Positions 23,848 through 32,880 of a stretch of 64,000 bases of DNA are shown here, piece after piece. Positions within the stretch are counted from its first letter, which is position 1, and each line of letters opens with the position of its first letter. The stretch lies in assembly GCA_965224755.1 (NCBI GenBank), contig OZ245061.1, positions 1,860,001 through 1,924,000 on the forward strand, in the 5' to 3' direction. Source of the DNA: Hellea sp965224755. GTDB taxonomy: Bacteria; Pseudomonadota; Alphaproteobacteria; Caulobacterales; Maricaulaceae. Position numbers and translations under genes: made by a program. The notes under the pieces were generated by a model, which was given only the letters and a program-made list of their open reading frames with translations, did no database searches and had not been told where the DNA came from.

Positions 23848-23927
23848 CCCGTTCCTTCCCGCGAAGGCGGGGACCCAGTATTAACAATGGCTCCAACTGG
23901 GTCCCCGCCTTCGCGGGAATGAACGGG
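23848..23927. repeat. Long inverted repeat between trpC and lexA
   Basis: Arms 23848-23879 and 23896-23927 are nearly perfectly complementary (about 32 bases each, core TTCCCGCGAAGGCGGGGACC), around a 16-base loop, and are followed by a short T-rich stretch. It differs from family 1 and resembles the common GGGACCC/CGCGGGAA mobile hairpins of alphaproteobacteria. It can act as the end of the trp transcript. Confidence 0.8.
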
Positions 23928-23940
23928 ATTTTTATGGCCC

Positions 23941-23968
23941 TTGACAACACAAAGAACATCTATAGAAC
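23941..23968 (+). promoter_or_regulatory. lexA promoter with LexA box
   Basis: TTGACA at 23941-23946 and TAGAAC at 23963-23968 are separated by 16 bases. GAAC-ATCTATA-GAAC at 23954-23968 is a perfect alphaproteobacterial LexA box (GTTC-N7-GTTC read on the other strand) covering the spacer and -10. It sits 35 bases before the lexA ATG and indicates autorepression. The same TTGACA-N16-TAGAAC frame occurs before the small gene upstream of dnaE. Confidence 0.85.
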
Positions 23969-24003
23969 AAAGGTAATGTTGCCCATTTGTTCGGAGACGC
24001 TCC

Positions 24004-24636
24004 ATGTTGACGCAGAAACAAAAAGACCTTCTTTTACTTATTGATGCTCGCATCAAGGCTAAGGGTGTGCCGCCTTCTTATGACGAGATGAAGGATAGTT
24101 TGGGCTTGGCCTCTAAGTCAGGCATTCACCGCTTGATTACAGCTTTGGAAGAACGCGGCTTTATCCGACGTCTGCCCAATAAGGCCCGCGCGCTGGAAGT
24201 TTTGAAACTGCCCGAAGATTATGCGGCTGCGTCAACTCCCGCGCCGGCCAATGACAGTTATGAAATTCCCTTTGTCGGTAAAATCGCGGCGGGCAGTCCA
24301 ATTGCCGCCATTGAAGACAGCTATAACACCATATCCGTCCCGCCCAATATGATGGGGCCTAACCATTTCGCGCTCGAAATCGAAGGCGAGTCGATGAAAG
24401 ATGCCGGCATTCTCGACGGAGATATCGTCGTCATTAAGCGCGCCAATACCGCCCGTAACAACCAAATCGTTGTCGCCTTGGTCGATCGCGAAGAAGCCAC
24501 CCTCAAGCGGCTTTACAAATCCGCCCAAGGCATTGAATTGATACCGGAAAATCCGGATTTCGAAACCCGGACATTCGGCCCGGACAGGGTAGAAGTGCAG
24601 GGCATTTTGGTGGGTTTAGTGCGGAACTATAACTAG
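24004..24636 (+). CDS. lexA: SOS repressor LexA
   Basis: A 210-residue repressor of the DNA-damage regulon. The N-terminal winged helix-turn-helix includes PSYDEMKDSLGLASKSGIHRLI. The self-cleavage site is A96-G97 in KIAAGSP, and the catalytic dyad is S130 in EGESM and K168 in ATLKR. A LexA box overlaps its own promoter, as expected for feedback control. A second box of identical type in the window lies before the small gene upstream of dnaE. It follows the trp operon across a long inverted repeat. Confidence 0.98.
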   Translation: MLTQKQKDLLLLIDARIKAKGVPPSYDEMKDSLGLASKSGIHRLITALEERGFIRRLPNKARALEVLKLPEDYAAASTPAPANDSYEIPFVGKIAAGSPIAAIEDSYNTISVPPNMMGPNHFALEIEGESMKDAGILDGDIVVIKRANTARNNQIVVALVDREEATLKRLYKSAQGIELIPENPDFETRTFGPDRVEVQGILVGLVRNYN

Positions 24637-24650
24637 AGCGCCGCTTCATC

Positions 24651-24734
24651 TGTCCCCCGCCCCCGCGCGGGGGTCTCCTTCAATTGGAGTGCGGTCTCTA
24701 ACACAAGGAGGCCCCCGCTCAAGGCGGGGGACAG
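24651..24734. repeat. Intergenic inverted repeat, family 2
   Basis: An 84-base element bounded by TGTCCCCCGCC and GGCGGGGGACA with internal GGGGGTCTCCTT / AAGGAGGCCCCC arms. It lies between the convergent ends of lexA and comEC and may stop transcription from both sides. A second copy with a different centre lies at 63763-63846. Confidence 0.8.
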
Positions 24735-24761
24735 AAAGAGGAAGAGTGGAGCATCGCAATA

Positions 24762-26852
24762 TCATCGCCCCCAAGGTCTTTGTCGCCGCGCTTTCGTATT
24801 TGACGGCTCTATCCTAACGCGCTCCTCTTCAATATAAATATCCAGCGCCCCGCTCTTTCGAAACACTCGCGCGTCCAGTAATTCTGCCCCGCAGCCCCGC
24901 CGCGCAACAGGGCCGGCCTCCCTCACTGTCAGCACAACCACGCCCGACGCCGCGCATTCCTCCGGCACGGCTGATGGATGGCTGACAACGGAGACTTGCT
25001 GCCCTTTGACCACAAAACGGCAGGCGAGAGCGTCGCACAGCGCCAGCGTATCCTGATAGCTCAGCATATCGCTGCCCGGCTGTCCCGCCCTTTGCATGAA
25101 TTGCTCGCGGCCATAGCGGTCGCTTCTCTTGCCCCCGACATAGAGAATATACCCGTTCGGCTCATCCCAAAATGCCGCCTGCCCCGTATCGGAAATGCGC
25201 ATATCAGGGCGCGGGGTTTGGCTCCAGATGACAAAGCAAAGCGCGGCTATTGCAAATCCGAGATAACGCCGCGCGCCCTGCCCTAAAGCCGCTAGCACAA
25301 AAGCTCCGCCAAAAATACCGATCACCCAAGCAGGCGCGGCGGGAACATGCCATATCGCCCCGTTTAAGGCGGCCACCCAGCCTGCAACTTTCAGCAATAG
25401 GGATAGCCCCCTCCCCATAATTGCCAAAGGCAGCCCTTCTAATCCCAGCGGCATCATTATCAACGCCATAAGAGCCGCGGGCATGACGATAAATGTGAAA
25501 ATCGGCATAGCAAAGATATTGCCGATGAGGCTATAGCGCGCGATACGGTTAAAATGCAGCACAGCAAAACCCGATGTCGCCGTTCCGGCCACGAGGCTCG
25601 TCACGGTTAAGGTGCTCAGATTACTCCAGACCTTTTGCAAGATACCGATACGCGGGACATAACCCCGCTTATCCGACCATTCACGGTAAACCACGACAAG
25701 CGCGGCAACAGCCGCAAATGACATCTGAAAGCCCACCGAAATCAGGCTTTCAGGATGAAGCATCAGCGTTATTAGAGCCGCAACGGCGACAGAGCGCATA
25801 GAAAAGGCGCGCCGATCGAGCATAACGGCTAAAAACACAATAATGGCCATGATAAAAGCGCGCTGCGTGGCGACTGACGCCCCGGACAGCACGAGATAGC
25901 CTGTCGCGGCCAAAGCCCCAATCAACGCGGCAGGCTTGCGGACATCATATCGGCGGGATAAGGGCGCAATCATCGCTAGCCCTAAAGTCGCCAGAAAATA
26001 ACTGCCCCCTGCGAGAAGCCCCATATGCAGGCCGGAAATAGCCAAGACATGGGCCAAGCCTGCCGCGCGTAATGTATCTGTCTGTTCTTGTGGAATGTAA
26101 CTGCGCACGCCCGTTAGCAAAGCGGCTTGCAATCCGGCGGTTTCGGGCGGCGCCTTTTTCCTGATACGGGCTGCCAGACTATAGCGAAACCTCACGAGCC
26201 CCCGTTTCCATTTTTCAGGGGCTGACTTTGCCGCAACACTAGCAGGGCTAGGCGCGCCTATGGCAAAACCATATCCGCCGATTTGCTCAAAATAAGCCCG
26301 TCTTGCCGGATCGTATCCATTGGGCACAACAGGCCCCGGCGGCGCTTTTAACACCGCGCGGATCGTGATGCCGTCGCCCGCGTCAAAGCCTTCCGTCTTG
26401 GCTTTCACCCTGACGCGCATCGGTGTTTTACCCGGTTCTAAACCGGATACCTCGCTAACCCGCAATCGCCAGCGAAAGCCTGTGCCCGATTTTTCAATGG
26501 CCTCTATCCAGCCTGTCACCGTGTAACTACGTTCATAATCAGGCAAGGGAGGCTGCGCCGCCGCGTCTGTATGCCAAACCGAACGCCCTATCCCTAAGGC
26601 CATCAAAAACACAATGAATACAACAGGGTATAACCGTTGGGCAAAGCGTCCCATCAGCCATGCCAGACCGCCAAGCGCAGAAATTATCATCAATATCCAA
26701 ACCAATGACGGCTCAAATGGCAGGGCGAAATAGACCGCAATACCCACGGCAAAGGCGGTAACGCCCCAATCAAAGCTTTGATAATCCGGCGCAGACCAGC
26801 CTTGCGATAAAGTCGCTACCACCCGCTTAAATTTGCTGTTATCTTCCGCCAT
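24762..26852 (-). CDS. comEC: ComEC/Rec2 family DNA-uptake channel protein
   Basis: A large polytopic protein of about 696 residues. N-terminal membrane helices and a DUF4131-like region come first, then the competence domain with VLAISGLHMGLLAGG, the family signature. The C-terminal part is short (about 130 residues after the last helices) and lacks a recognisable MBL nuclease domain, as in several alphaproteobacterial members. It would carry single-stranded DNA across the inner membrane. The start at 26852 (MAEDNSKFK) is preferred over 26921, which would overlap the divergent gltX start. No other competence genes are nearby. Confidence 0.9.
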   Translation of the reverse strand: MAEDNSKFKRVVATLSQGWSAPDYQSFDWGVTAFAVGIAVYFALPFEPSLVWILMIISALGGLAWLMGRFAQRLYPVVFIVFLMALGIGRSVWHTDAAAQPPLPDYERSYTVTGWIEAIEKSGTGFRWRLRVSEVSGLEPGKTPMRVRVKAKTEGFDAGDGITIRAVLKAPPGPVVPNGYDPARRAYFEQIGGYGFAIGAPSPASVAAKSAPEKWKRGLVRFRYSLAARIRKKAPPETAGLQAALLTGVRSYIPQEQTDTLRAAGLAHVLAISGLHMGLLAGGSYFLATLGLAMIAPLSRRYDVRKPAALIGALAATGYLVLSGASVATQRAFIMAIIVFLAVMLDRRAFSMRSVAVAALITLMLHPESLISVGFQMSFAAVAALVVVYREWSDKRGYVPRIGILQKVWSNLSTLTVTSLVAGTATSGFAVLHFNRIARYSLIGNIFAMPIFTFIVMPAALMALIMMPLGLEGLPLAIMGRGLSLLLKVAGWVAALNGAIWHVPAAPAWVIGIFGGAFVLAALGQGARRYLGFAIAALCFVIWSQTPRPDMRISDTGQAAFWDEPNGYILYVGGKRSDRYGREQFMQRAGQPGSDMLSYQDTLALCDALACRFVVKGQQVSVVSHPSAVPEECAASGVVVLTVREAGPVARRGCGAELLDARVFRKSGALDIYIEEERVRIEPSNTKARRQRPWGR

Positions 26853-26908
26853 CTTGTGAGATAGAAACCCCCAACCCTGATAGCCATTGTAGAAGTTGCA
26901 ACACATAT

Positions 26909-28360
26909 ATGACAATACCAAAAGTAATTACCCGCTTTGCCCCTTCCCCGACAGGGTTTCTGCATATTGGCGGGGCGCGGACGGCGCTATTTAATTACTA
27001 TTTCGCCAAGCATATGGGCGGCGAGTTTCATCTGCGCATCGAAGATACGGACAAAGCCCGCTCTACGCCCGAAGCGACGCAAGCTATCATTGACGGGCTG
27101 GACTGGCTCGGCGTGCGTCATGACGGCGAGATCGTCTATCAAAGCCAAAACGCTGAGGCTCATATCGCAGCGGCTCAGGCCATGCTTGAATCCGGCGCCG
27201 CTTACCGCTGTTATGCAACGGCGGAAGAGTTGGAAAACTTACGCGAAGCCGCCCGCGAGACAGATACCGCTTTCCGCAGCCCCTACCGCGGCACAACAGA
27301 GCTTTTGGATAGTCCTTACACCATCCGTTTTCGCGTCCCTGATGGGCAGACCCGCATCACAGACCATGTCCAAGGCAAGATCACATGGGATAACAAGGAC
27401 TTTGATGATCTTGTCCTGCTGCGCGCTGACGGGACGCCGACCTATATGCTGGCCGTTATTGTTGATGATCATGATATGGACGTCACCCATGTCGTGCGCG
27501 GGGATGACCACCTGATTAATGCCGGGCGGCAGAGCTTGATTTATCAGGCTCTCGGCTGGGACGTGCCGCAATGGGCGCATGTGCCGCTTATCCACGGCCC
27601 TGACGGCAAAAAACTGTCCAAACGCCACGGCGCTCTCGGGGCCGACGCTTACCGCGATATGGGCTACCTTCCCGGCGGGCTGCGTAATTATCTGCTAAAA
27701 CTCGGCTGGGCTTACGGCGATGAAGAATTGTTTTTTGAAGACGGCGAGATTGCCAAGGTTTTCACCTTGGACGGGATAAACAGCGCCCCGGCCCGTCTCG
27801 ATTTTGATAAAATGGATTATATTAACGGACAGCATATATTGCGCGAATCCGGCGACAGTCTCCTCAATCAAGCCCTACCGTTTTTTGAAGAAGTCAATAA
27901 CGGCTCTCTATCCGGTGACCTGCAAGCCCGCGTCCTTGCCGCCATGGATACCCTAAAGCCGCGTGCAAAAACCCTGAAAGAGCTGGCAGAACAAGCCAAA
28001 TATCTTCTTCTTAAACGCCCGCTAGGCATTTCCGGCAAAGCCGCCAAACCGCTTAAGAAGAATGACGCCATGCAGCATCTCTTGGCTTTGACTTTTCAGC
28101 TAAAGTCCTTAGAAGAACCGAACTGGAACGCGGAAAATATTCAAACGCTCCTCGAAAGTTACGTGTCGGATAATGACATTGGCTTTGGAAAAATAGGTCA
28201 GCCCGTGCGAGCAGCCCTGACAGGGGGCGCGCCCTCCCCGGATTTATCTTGGGTCTTGGCTTTGCTTGGCAGGGACGAGGCTTTAGGCCGATTGGATGAT
28301 GTTATAAATGGCGGTTTTGGAAAGTTGGAAAGATTGAGGAATAGATCGAATGGAAAATAA
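26909..28360 (+). CDS. gltX: Glutamyl-tRNA synthetase
   Basis: Class I aminoacyl-tRNA synthetase of 483 residues. The HIGH motif appears as PSPTGFLHIGGARTALFNY (HIGG at 19-22) and the KMSKS motif as KKLSKRHGA. Alphaproteobacteria often carry two GltX-type enzymes, one of which may charge tRNA-Gln for later amidation; which type this is cannot be decided here. The stop overlaps the start of gltA by eleven bases, so the two are co-translated. It is divergent from comEC. Confidence 0.96.
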   Translation: MTIPKVITRFAPSPTGFLHIGGARTALFNYYFAKHMGGEFHLRIEDTDKARSTPEATQAIIDGLDWLGVRHDGEIVYQSQNAEAHIAAAQAMLESGAAYRCYATAEELENLREAARETDTAFRSPYRGTTELLDSPYTIRFRVPDGQTRITDHVQGKITWDNKDFDDLVLLRADGTPTYMLAVIVDDHDMDVTHVVRGDDHLINAGRQSLIYQALGWDVPQWAHVPLIHGPDGKKLSKRHGALGADAYRDMGYLPGGLRNYLLKLGWAYGDEELFFEDGEIAKVFTLDGINSAPARLDFDKMDYINGQHILRESGDSLLNQALPFFEEVNNGSLSGDLQARVLAAMDTLKPRAKTLKELAEQAKYLLLKRPLGISGKAAKPLKKNDAMQHLLALTFQLKSLEEPNWNAENIQTLLESYVSDNDIGFGKIGQPVRAALTGGAPSPDLSWVLALLGRDEALGRLDDVINGGFGKLERLRNRSNGK

Positions 28361-29651
28361 AATCATAAGCGCCGGAACAGCAACACTCACCATTGGTGAT
28401 AATAGCTATGAATTGCCAATTTATAAAGGCTCCATGGGTGTTCCCGGCATTGACGTGCGCTCGCTTTATAAACATTCCGGTCATTTCACCTTTGATCCAG
28501 GCTATACAGCGACCTGTTCGACAGAGTCTCAAATCACCTTTATTGACGGCGATAAGGGGCAGCTTCTTTATCGCGGTTACCCAATTGAACAACTCGCAGA
28601 AAAATCCAACTTTCTCGAAGTCGCTTATTTATTAATCAATGGCGAGCTTCCCAATAAATCCCAAAGCGACACTTTCACAAATACGATCACCCAGCACACT
28701 ATGCTCCATGATCAAATTGAAAGTTTCTTTCATGGCTTCCGCCGCGATTCTCATCCTATGGCCATGATGTGCGGCACAATCGGCGCCCTGTCTGGCTTTT
28801 ACCATGATGATGCACATACATCCGAAGACGAAGCCCGCGATATCGCCATGCACCGCTTGATCGCAAAAATTCCAACCATTGCCGCCCGTGCCTATAAATA
28901 TTCAATTGGTCAGCCATCTGTCTATCCGAATAATGAACTCTCTTACGCCGAAAATTTTCTACATATGTGCTTTTCGGTTCCCGCCGAGAAATATAAAGTC
29001 AGCAAGACCATTGTTGATGCGATGGATAAAATTTTTATCCTACATGCCGACCATGAACAAAATGCCTCGACCTCTACGGTTCGCCTCGCTGGGTCTTCAG
29101 GCGCTAACCCTTATGCCTGTATTGCGGCAGGTGTGGCCTGCCTCTGGGGGCCAAGCCACGGCGGGGCGAATGAAGCCTGCCTCAATATGCTGCGCAATAT
29201 CGGCACCGTTGACCGTATTCCTGAATTTATTGCCCGGGCCAAAGATAAATCCGATCCCTTCCGCCTGATGGGTTTTGGACATCGCGTCTATAAGAATTTC
29301 GACCCGCGCTCCCTCGTCATGCAAAAAGTGGCGCATGACGTGCTGGCAGAACTGGATTTAAAAAACCCCATTCTCGACGTGGCCAAAGAGCTTGAAAGAA
29401 TTGCCTTGGAAGACGAGTATTTCATTGAGAAAAAACTCTATCCCAATGTCGATTTTTATTCCGGCATCGTGCTCTCTGCGCTCGGCTTTCCGACCTCCAT
29501 GTTTACGGTTTTATTTACGCTAGCGCGTACCGTCGGGTGGATTTCGCAGTGGAATGAAATGCTGGAAGATAAATCGCAGCGTATCGGGCGTCCGAGGCAA
29601 CTTTATTCCGGCGCTATAGCCCGCGATTATATGCCCGCCTCTAAGCGTTAA
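28350..29651 (+). CDS. gltA: Citrate synthase (type II hexameric)
   Basis: Condenses oxaloacetate and acetyl-CoA at the entry of the TCA cycle. It is 433 residues, like gram-negative hexameric enzymes. Catalytic His residues are visible in LHADHEQNAST and GPSHGGANEA, and MGFGHRVYKNFDPR holds the His/Arg pair that binds oxaloacetate; the catalytic Asp lies in YPNVDFYSGI. The ATG lies inside the end of gltX. The gene runs into the convergent lpxB with an eleven-base overlap. Confidence 0.98.
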   Translation: MENKIISAGTATLTIGDNSYELPIYKGSMGVPGIDVRSLYKHSGHFTFDPGYTATCSTESQITFIDGDKGQLLYRGYPIEQLAEKSNFLEVAYLLINGELPNKSQSDTFTNTITQHTMLHDQIESFFHGFRRDSHPMAMMCGTIGALSGFYHDDAHTSEDEARDIAMHRLIAKIPTIAARAYKYSIGQPSVYPNNELSYAENFLHMCFSVPAEKYKVSKTIVDAMDKIFILHADHEQNASTSTVRLAGSSGANPYACIAAGVACLWGPSHGGANEACLNMLRNIGTVDRIPEFIARAKDKSDPFRLMGFGHRVYKNFDPRSLVMQKVAHDVLAELDLKNPILDVAKELERIALEDEYFIEKKLYPNVDFYSGIVLSALGFPTSMFTVLFTLARTVGWISQWNEMLEDKSQRIGRPRQLYSGAIARDYMPASKR

Positions 29652-30795
29652 TCAGGCTCAAAACCGTTTGAGCGGCCCGCTGACTGGCGGAGCCGCCTTT
29701 ACCGTGCATCTTGTTTGTTTGGTCAATGAGCCGTTTCGACATGGCCGCACGCAATTCCATGTCATTTAAATAAGTCTCGATTTCGCGGCTTAGCGTATCG
29801 CCGTTCACATCACCTTGAATAAATTCCGGCATCAGAACTTCATCTGCGGCAATATTCACAATTGAGATATAGTTCGGTTTATAGAGGCGCTTAGCGGCGA
29901 AATAAGTGAGCGCGTTCAGCTTATAAGCCACCACGGTCGGAATGCCGGCGCAGGCCAGCTGCGTTGTAATCGTTCCCGAGCAAGCCAAGGCGACATCGCT
30001 GGCTGCGAATATATCGAATTTTCGCGCTTCCGGCAGTAGGATGATATTTTGCAAGCGCATATCCGCGCCTGCCGCGCCGTTGACATCCACCGCAATGGAT
30101 TCGGAGACTGGGCTGATAAATTTCAGATGCGGCCGTGCGGTTTTTAATTTTTCAATTGTATCAGCGAAGGGCTTGGCGAGTGTCTGTATTTCTGACAGGC
30201 GGCTGCCGAAAAATACAGACACAACTTCATCTTTGGGGCCAATGCCGAATTCACGGCGCAAACCCGCGCCATCGCCCAAGCGGTAATCGGTATCAAATAT
30301 CGGATTACCAACATAGCTCACAGGCAGGCCGTGGCGCTCAAAATACGGCGCATCGAAGCTATGTATGGTCATCAAATGATCGACAGCTTTCGCTAATATT
30401 TTCGAACGCCCTTCGCGCATCGCCCAGACTTGCGGGGCGAGATATTTGATGATTTGGCCGCGATATCCTGCCTTTTTAAGACCGCGCGCGACGCGGATCA
30501 TAAAACCCCAACTATCAATAAGGATGGCGGCATCCGGCGCGGCCTTCATGATGCTCTCCACCGTAGCCCTTACGCGATCCAAAATCATGGGATAGGATTT
30601 TAGCCCTTCAACAAAGCCAAGGATAGCAAGGCCCGAGATGTCGATTTCCGTCTCAACGCCTTGCTCTGCCATGGCAGGGCCGCCAATTCCAAGCACAGCA
30701 ACTTCGGGAGCTTTGCGGCGTATATGCGCAATTAACTCAGCGCCAAGATGATCTGCCGAATTTTCAACGGCGACGATATAGACCGAGCGTTTCAC
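29641..30795 (-). CDS. lpxB: Lipid-A-disaccharide synthase
   Basis: Glycosyltransferase that joins UDP-2,3-diacylglucosamine and lipid X to form the lipid A disaccharide at the inner membrane. At 384 residues it has family length, with IGGPAMAEQGVE and the signature KYLAPQVWAMREGR, a GNPIFD segment and SGTITTQLACAGIPTVVAYK near the C-terminus. It is the last gene of the long minus-strand run that starts with rpsB and overlaps lpxI by four bases. Confidence 0.97.
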   Translation of the reverse strand: MKRSVYIVAVENSADHLGAELIAHIRRKAPEVAVLGIGGPAMAEQGVETEIDISGLAILGFVEGLKSYPMILDRVRATVESIMKAAPDAAILIDSWGFMIRVARGLKKAGYRGQIIKYLAPQVWAMREGRSKILAKAVDHLMTIHSFDAPYFERHGLPVSYVGNPIFDTDYRLGDGAGLRREFGIGPKDEVVSVFFGSRLSEIQTLAKPFADTIEKLKTARPHLKFISPVSESIAVDVNGAAGADMRLQNIILLPEARKFDIFAASDVALACSGTITTQLACAGIPTVVAYKLNALTYFAAKRLYKPNYISIVNIAADEVLMPEFIQGDVNGDTLSREIETYLNDMELRAAMSKRLIDQTNKMHGKGGSASQRAAQTVLSLINA

Positions 30796-31625
30796 TTACC
30801 GGCCGGGGGCAATCCCGCGATGAACAGCCCGGCCGCATTGGCTTTGGCAATAACAGCGTCGCGGTCAATCACAAAAGCCCGCCCCGCTTCGGCGACAATA
30901 CCGGCCAACCCTGCCAATGCCGCAAGCTCTACTGTCGCAGGCCCGATTGTTGGCAGATCAACGCGCGTATCCTGACCGGGTTTAACCATTTTGGCGAGAA
31001 CGCCTTTGCGCTCGGCTTCCGAGCCTTTGATATTGGCGGGGAGCAGCGCGGCGCGGCGCAGCATAGCGTCCGTGCCTTCTTGAGCTTCCACTGCGAGAAC
31101 CACGCCTTGGCAGACAATAGCCCCCTGCCCGATATCCAGTTCGCCAATTTTCACGGCAATTTCGCAGGCTTTTTTGGCATCAAGCTTATGCGCTTCGCTA
31201 AGGCTAATATCGCCCAAAATACCTTCTGGCAGCAGCAGTGACGCGCAAATATCCTGCGGCGCGATAATTTCAAAACCCTCTTTCTCGAATAGCTCCATCA
31301 AGAACCGCAGCAAGGCATCATCGCCGTCTTTCGCCGCTTTAATCGCGGCGGGCATATGGCGCATGGCTTTTAAATCCGGTCTGAGTTTTTTAAAATCAGG
31401 CCGCTCGACAATACCCGCCATGCAGATATGGCTACATTTTGCTTTTTTGAATATTTTCGTCATTTTGCCAAATTCAGCCAGTCCGACCTGCCGGGCACCC
31501 GGCAAAGCCTTACTATCCGCAAAGCCGCTTAGGGCCAAAACCGTCATCCCGTGCCCGTCCAAAAGGGCGGCATCGACAACATGGCGCGGCAGGTCTCCGC
31601 CGCCGGCTATCAGGCCGATATGCAT
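30792..31625 (-). CDS. lpxI: UDP-2,3-diacylglucosamine pyrophosphatase LpxI
   Basis: A 277-residue protein of the LpxI family (formerly DUF1009). It hydrolyses UDP-2,3-diacylglucosamine to lipid X, replacing the unrelated LpxH in alphaproteobacteria. Signatures: IGLIAGGGDLPRHV at the start, MAGIVERPDFKKLRPDLK in the middle and EGTDAMLRR plus KMVKPGQDTRVDLPTIGPATVE toward the C-terminus. It lies between lpxA and lpxB, the usual place. Confidence 0.96.
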   Translation of the reverse strand: MHIGLIAGGGDLPRHVVDAALLDGHGMTVLALSGFADSKALPGARQVGLAEFGKMTKIFKKAKCSHICMAGIVERPDFKKLRPDLKAMRHMPAAIKAAKDGDDALLRFLMELFEKEGFEIIAPQDICASLLLPEGILGDISLSEAHKLDAKKACEIAVKIGELDIGQGAIVCQGVVLAVEAQEGTDAMLRRAALLPANIKGSEAERKGVLAKMVKPGQDTRVDLPTIGPATVELAALAGLAGIVAEAGRAFVIDRDAVIAKANAAGLFIAGLPPAGK

Positions 31626-31627
31626 TT

Positions 31628-32425
31628 TTAAGCGCCTGTATGCGGCATACAGATGCGACGATTCTTTTGTTCTCGGATAAAATCAACGATCTCCATGACC
31701 AGCTCATGATCAGGGTAAAGCTGCGCTGTATCTTCGAGCCGCTCGGCAAATGTGCCTTCTTCGGCAAAAAGCAAACGGTAAGCCGAGCGTAAGTCGCGGA
31801 TTTTTTCGCGCGAAAAGCCGCGCCGTTTTAATCCGATTACATTCAGCCCTGCCAAATGTGCTGCATTTCCCACGACGGATCCATAAGGGATGACATCCGT
31901 TGTCACCGTCGCCATGCCGCCAATAAAAGCATGATCGCCGATACGGGTATGTTGATGCACCGCGCAAAGGCCGCCCAAAGTGACATGATCGCCAATTGTG
32001 ACATTGCCGCCGATTTGCGCGCCGTTAGAAACGACGACATGGTTGCCCATCTGTCCCTCATGGGCGAGATGAGTACCGACCATGAAGTAACAATCCGTTC
32101 CGATGCGCGTCACAGGCTTGCCCACATCGACGCCGGGATGGATATTGACATTTTCCCGAAAGATACTGCGCGCACCAACCTCGATACTGACAGGGCCGCC
32201 TTTATATTTAAAATCCTGAGGCGGATGGCCCATGGAGACAAAGGGATAAAGCTTACAACCCTCACCGATTGAGGTATCGCCCGTAAGATTAACATGGCCG
32301 ATGAGCTTTACATTTTTGTCAAGCTTCACATCTGGCCCGACAACACAAAGCGGGCCAATCTCGACGCCTGCCGCCAATTCAGCTTTGGGATCAATAAATG
32401 AAGACGAGTGGATTGTTACGCTCAT
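31628..32425 (-). CDS. lpxA: UDP-N-acetylglucosamine acyltransferase
   Basis: First enzyme of lipid A synthesis, a trimeric left-handed beta-helix protein of 265 residues with many hexapeptide repeats. The catalytic His is in the GTHLAHEGQMGNHV segment. The C-terminal helical part with RGFSREKIRDLRSAYRLLF is typical. The chain length selected (ruler residue) cannot be assigned safely. The start overlaps the fabZ stop by four bases; lpxI starts two bases after its end. Confidence 0.97.
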   Translation of the reverse strand: MSVTIHSSSFIDPKAELAAGVEIGPLCVVGPDVKLDKNVKLIGHVNLTGDTSIGEGCKLYPFVSMGHPPQDFKYKGGPVSIEVGARSIFRENVNIHPGVDVGKPVTRIGTDCYFMVGTHLAHEGQMGNHVVVSNGAQIGGNVTIGDHVTLGGLCAVHQHTRIGDHAFIGGMATVTTDVIPYGSVVGNAAHLAGLNVIGLKRRGFSREKIRDLRSAYRLLFAEEGTFAERLEDTAQLYPDHELVMEIVDFIREQKNRRICMPHTGA

Positions 32426-32880
32426 GTCTCAAATTTCATTTCAGCTGCCGCAAATTTCAAGCTCGCGGCGGTTTTGCCGCCGACCTTAACTATGCCGGTA
32501 AATTTATAAAAGGGTAGTCGCACTTTTTCTATCGCGACATCAACCGTCATCACCTCTCCGGGGTAAACGGGGCGGCGGAACTTCGCGGTATCAACATTGG
32601 AAAAGGCGAGGAATTTATCGCCGGACAGCCCGCGCGTTAGCGACACGAGCAAAGCCCCGGTCTGCGCTACCGTTTCAATAATCAATACGCCGGGCATGAC
32701 GGGCATGCTGGGAAAGTGGCCTTTGAAATAATGGGCCTCCGCCTTAACATCGGACTCAATCGTAATCGCGTTTTCCGATAGCGCTGTGACGCGGTCAATA
32801 AATAGCATCGGATCGCGGTGCGGTAGGTAGTCTTCAATATATTTGCGGTCAAGCGGCAGTTTATGAGGAGATGGCATCAT
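32422..32880 (-). CDS. fabZ: 3-hydroxyacyl-ACP dehydratase FabZ
   Basis: Hot-dog fold dehydratase of 152 residues acting in fatty-acid elongation. The catalytic His is in LPHRDPMLFIDRV and the catalytic Glu in MPGVLIIETVAQTGALL, with FKGHFPSMPVMPG between. It competes with LpxA for hydroxyacyl-ACP, and the two genes are neighbours here with overlapping ends, as in most gram-negatives. It overlaps lpxD upstream. Confidence 0.97.
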   Translation of the reverse strand: MMPSPHKLPLDRKYIEDYLPHRDPMLFIDRVTALSENAITIESDVKAEAHYFKGHFPSMPVMPGVLIIETVAQTGALLVSLTRGLSGDKFLAFSNVDTAKFRRPVYPGEVMTVDVAIEKVRLPFYKFTGIVKVGGKTAASLKFAAAEMKFET

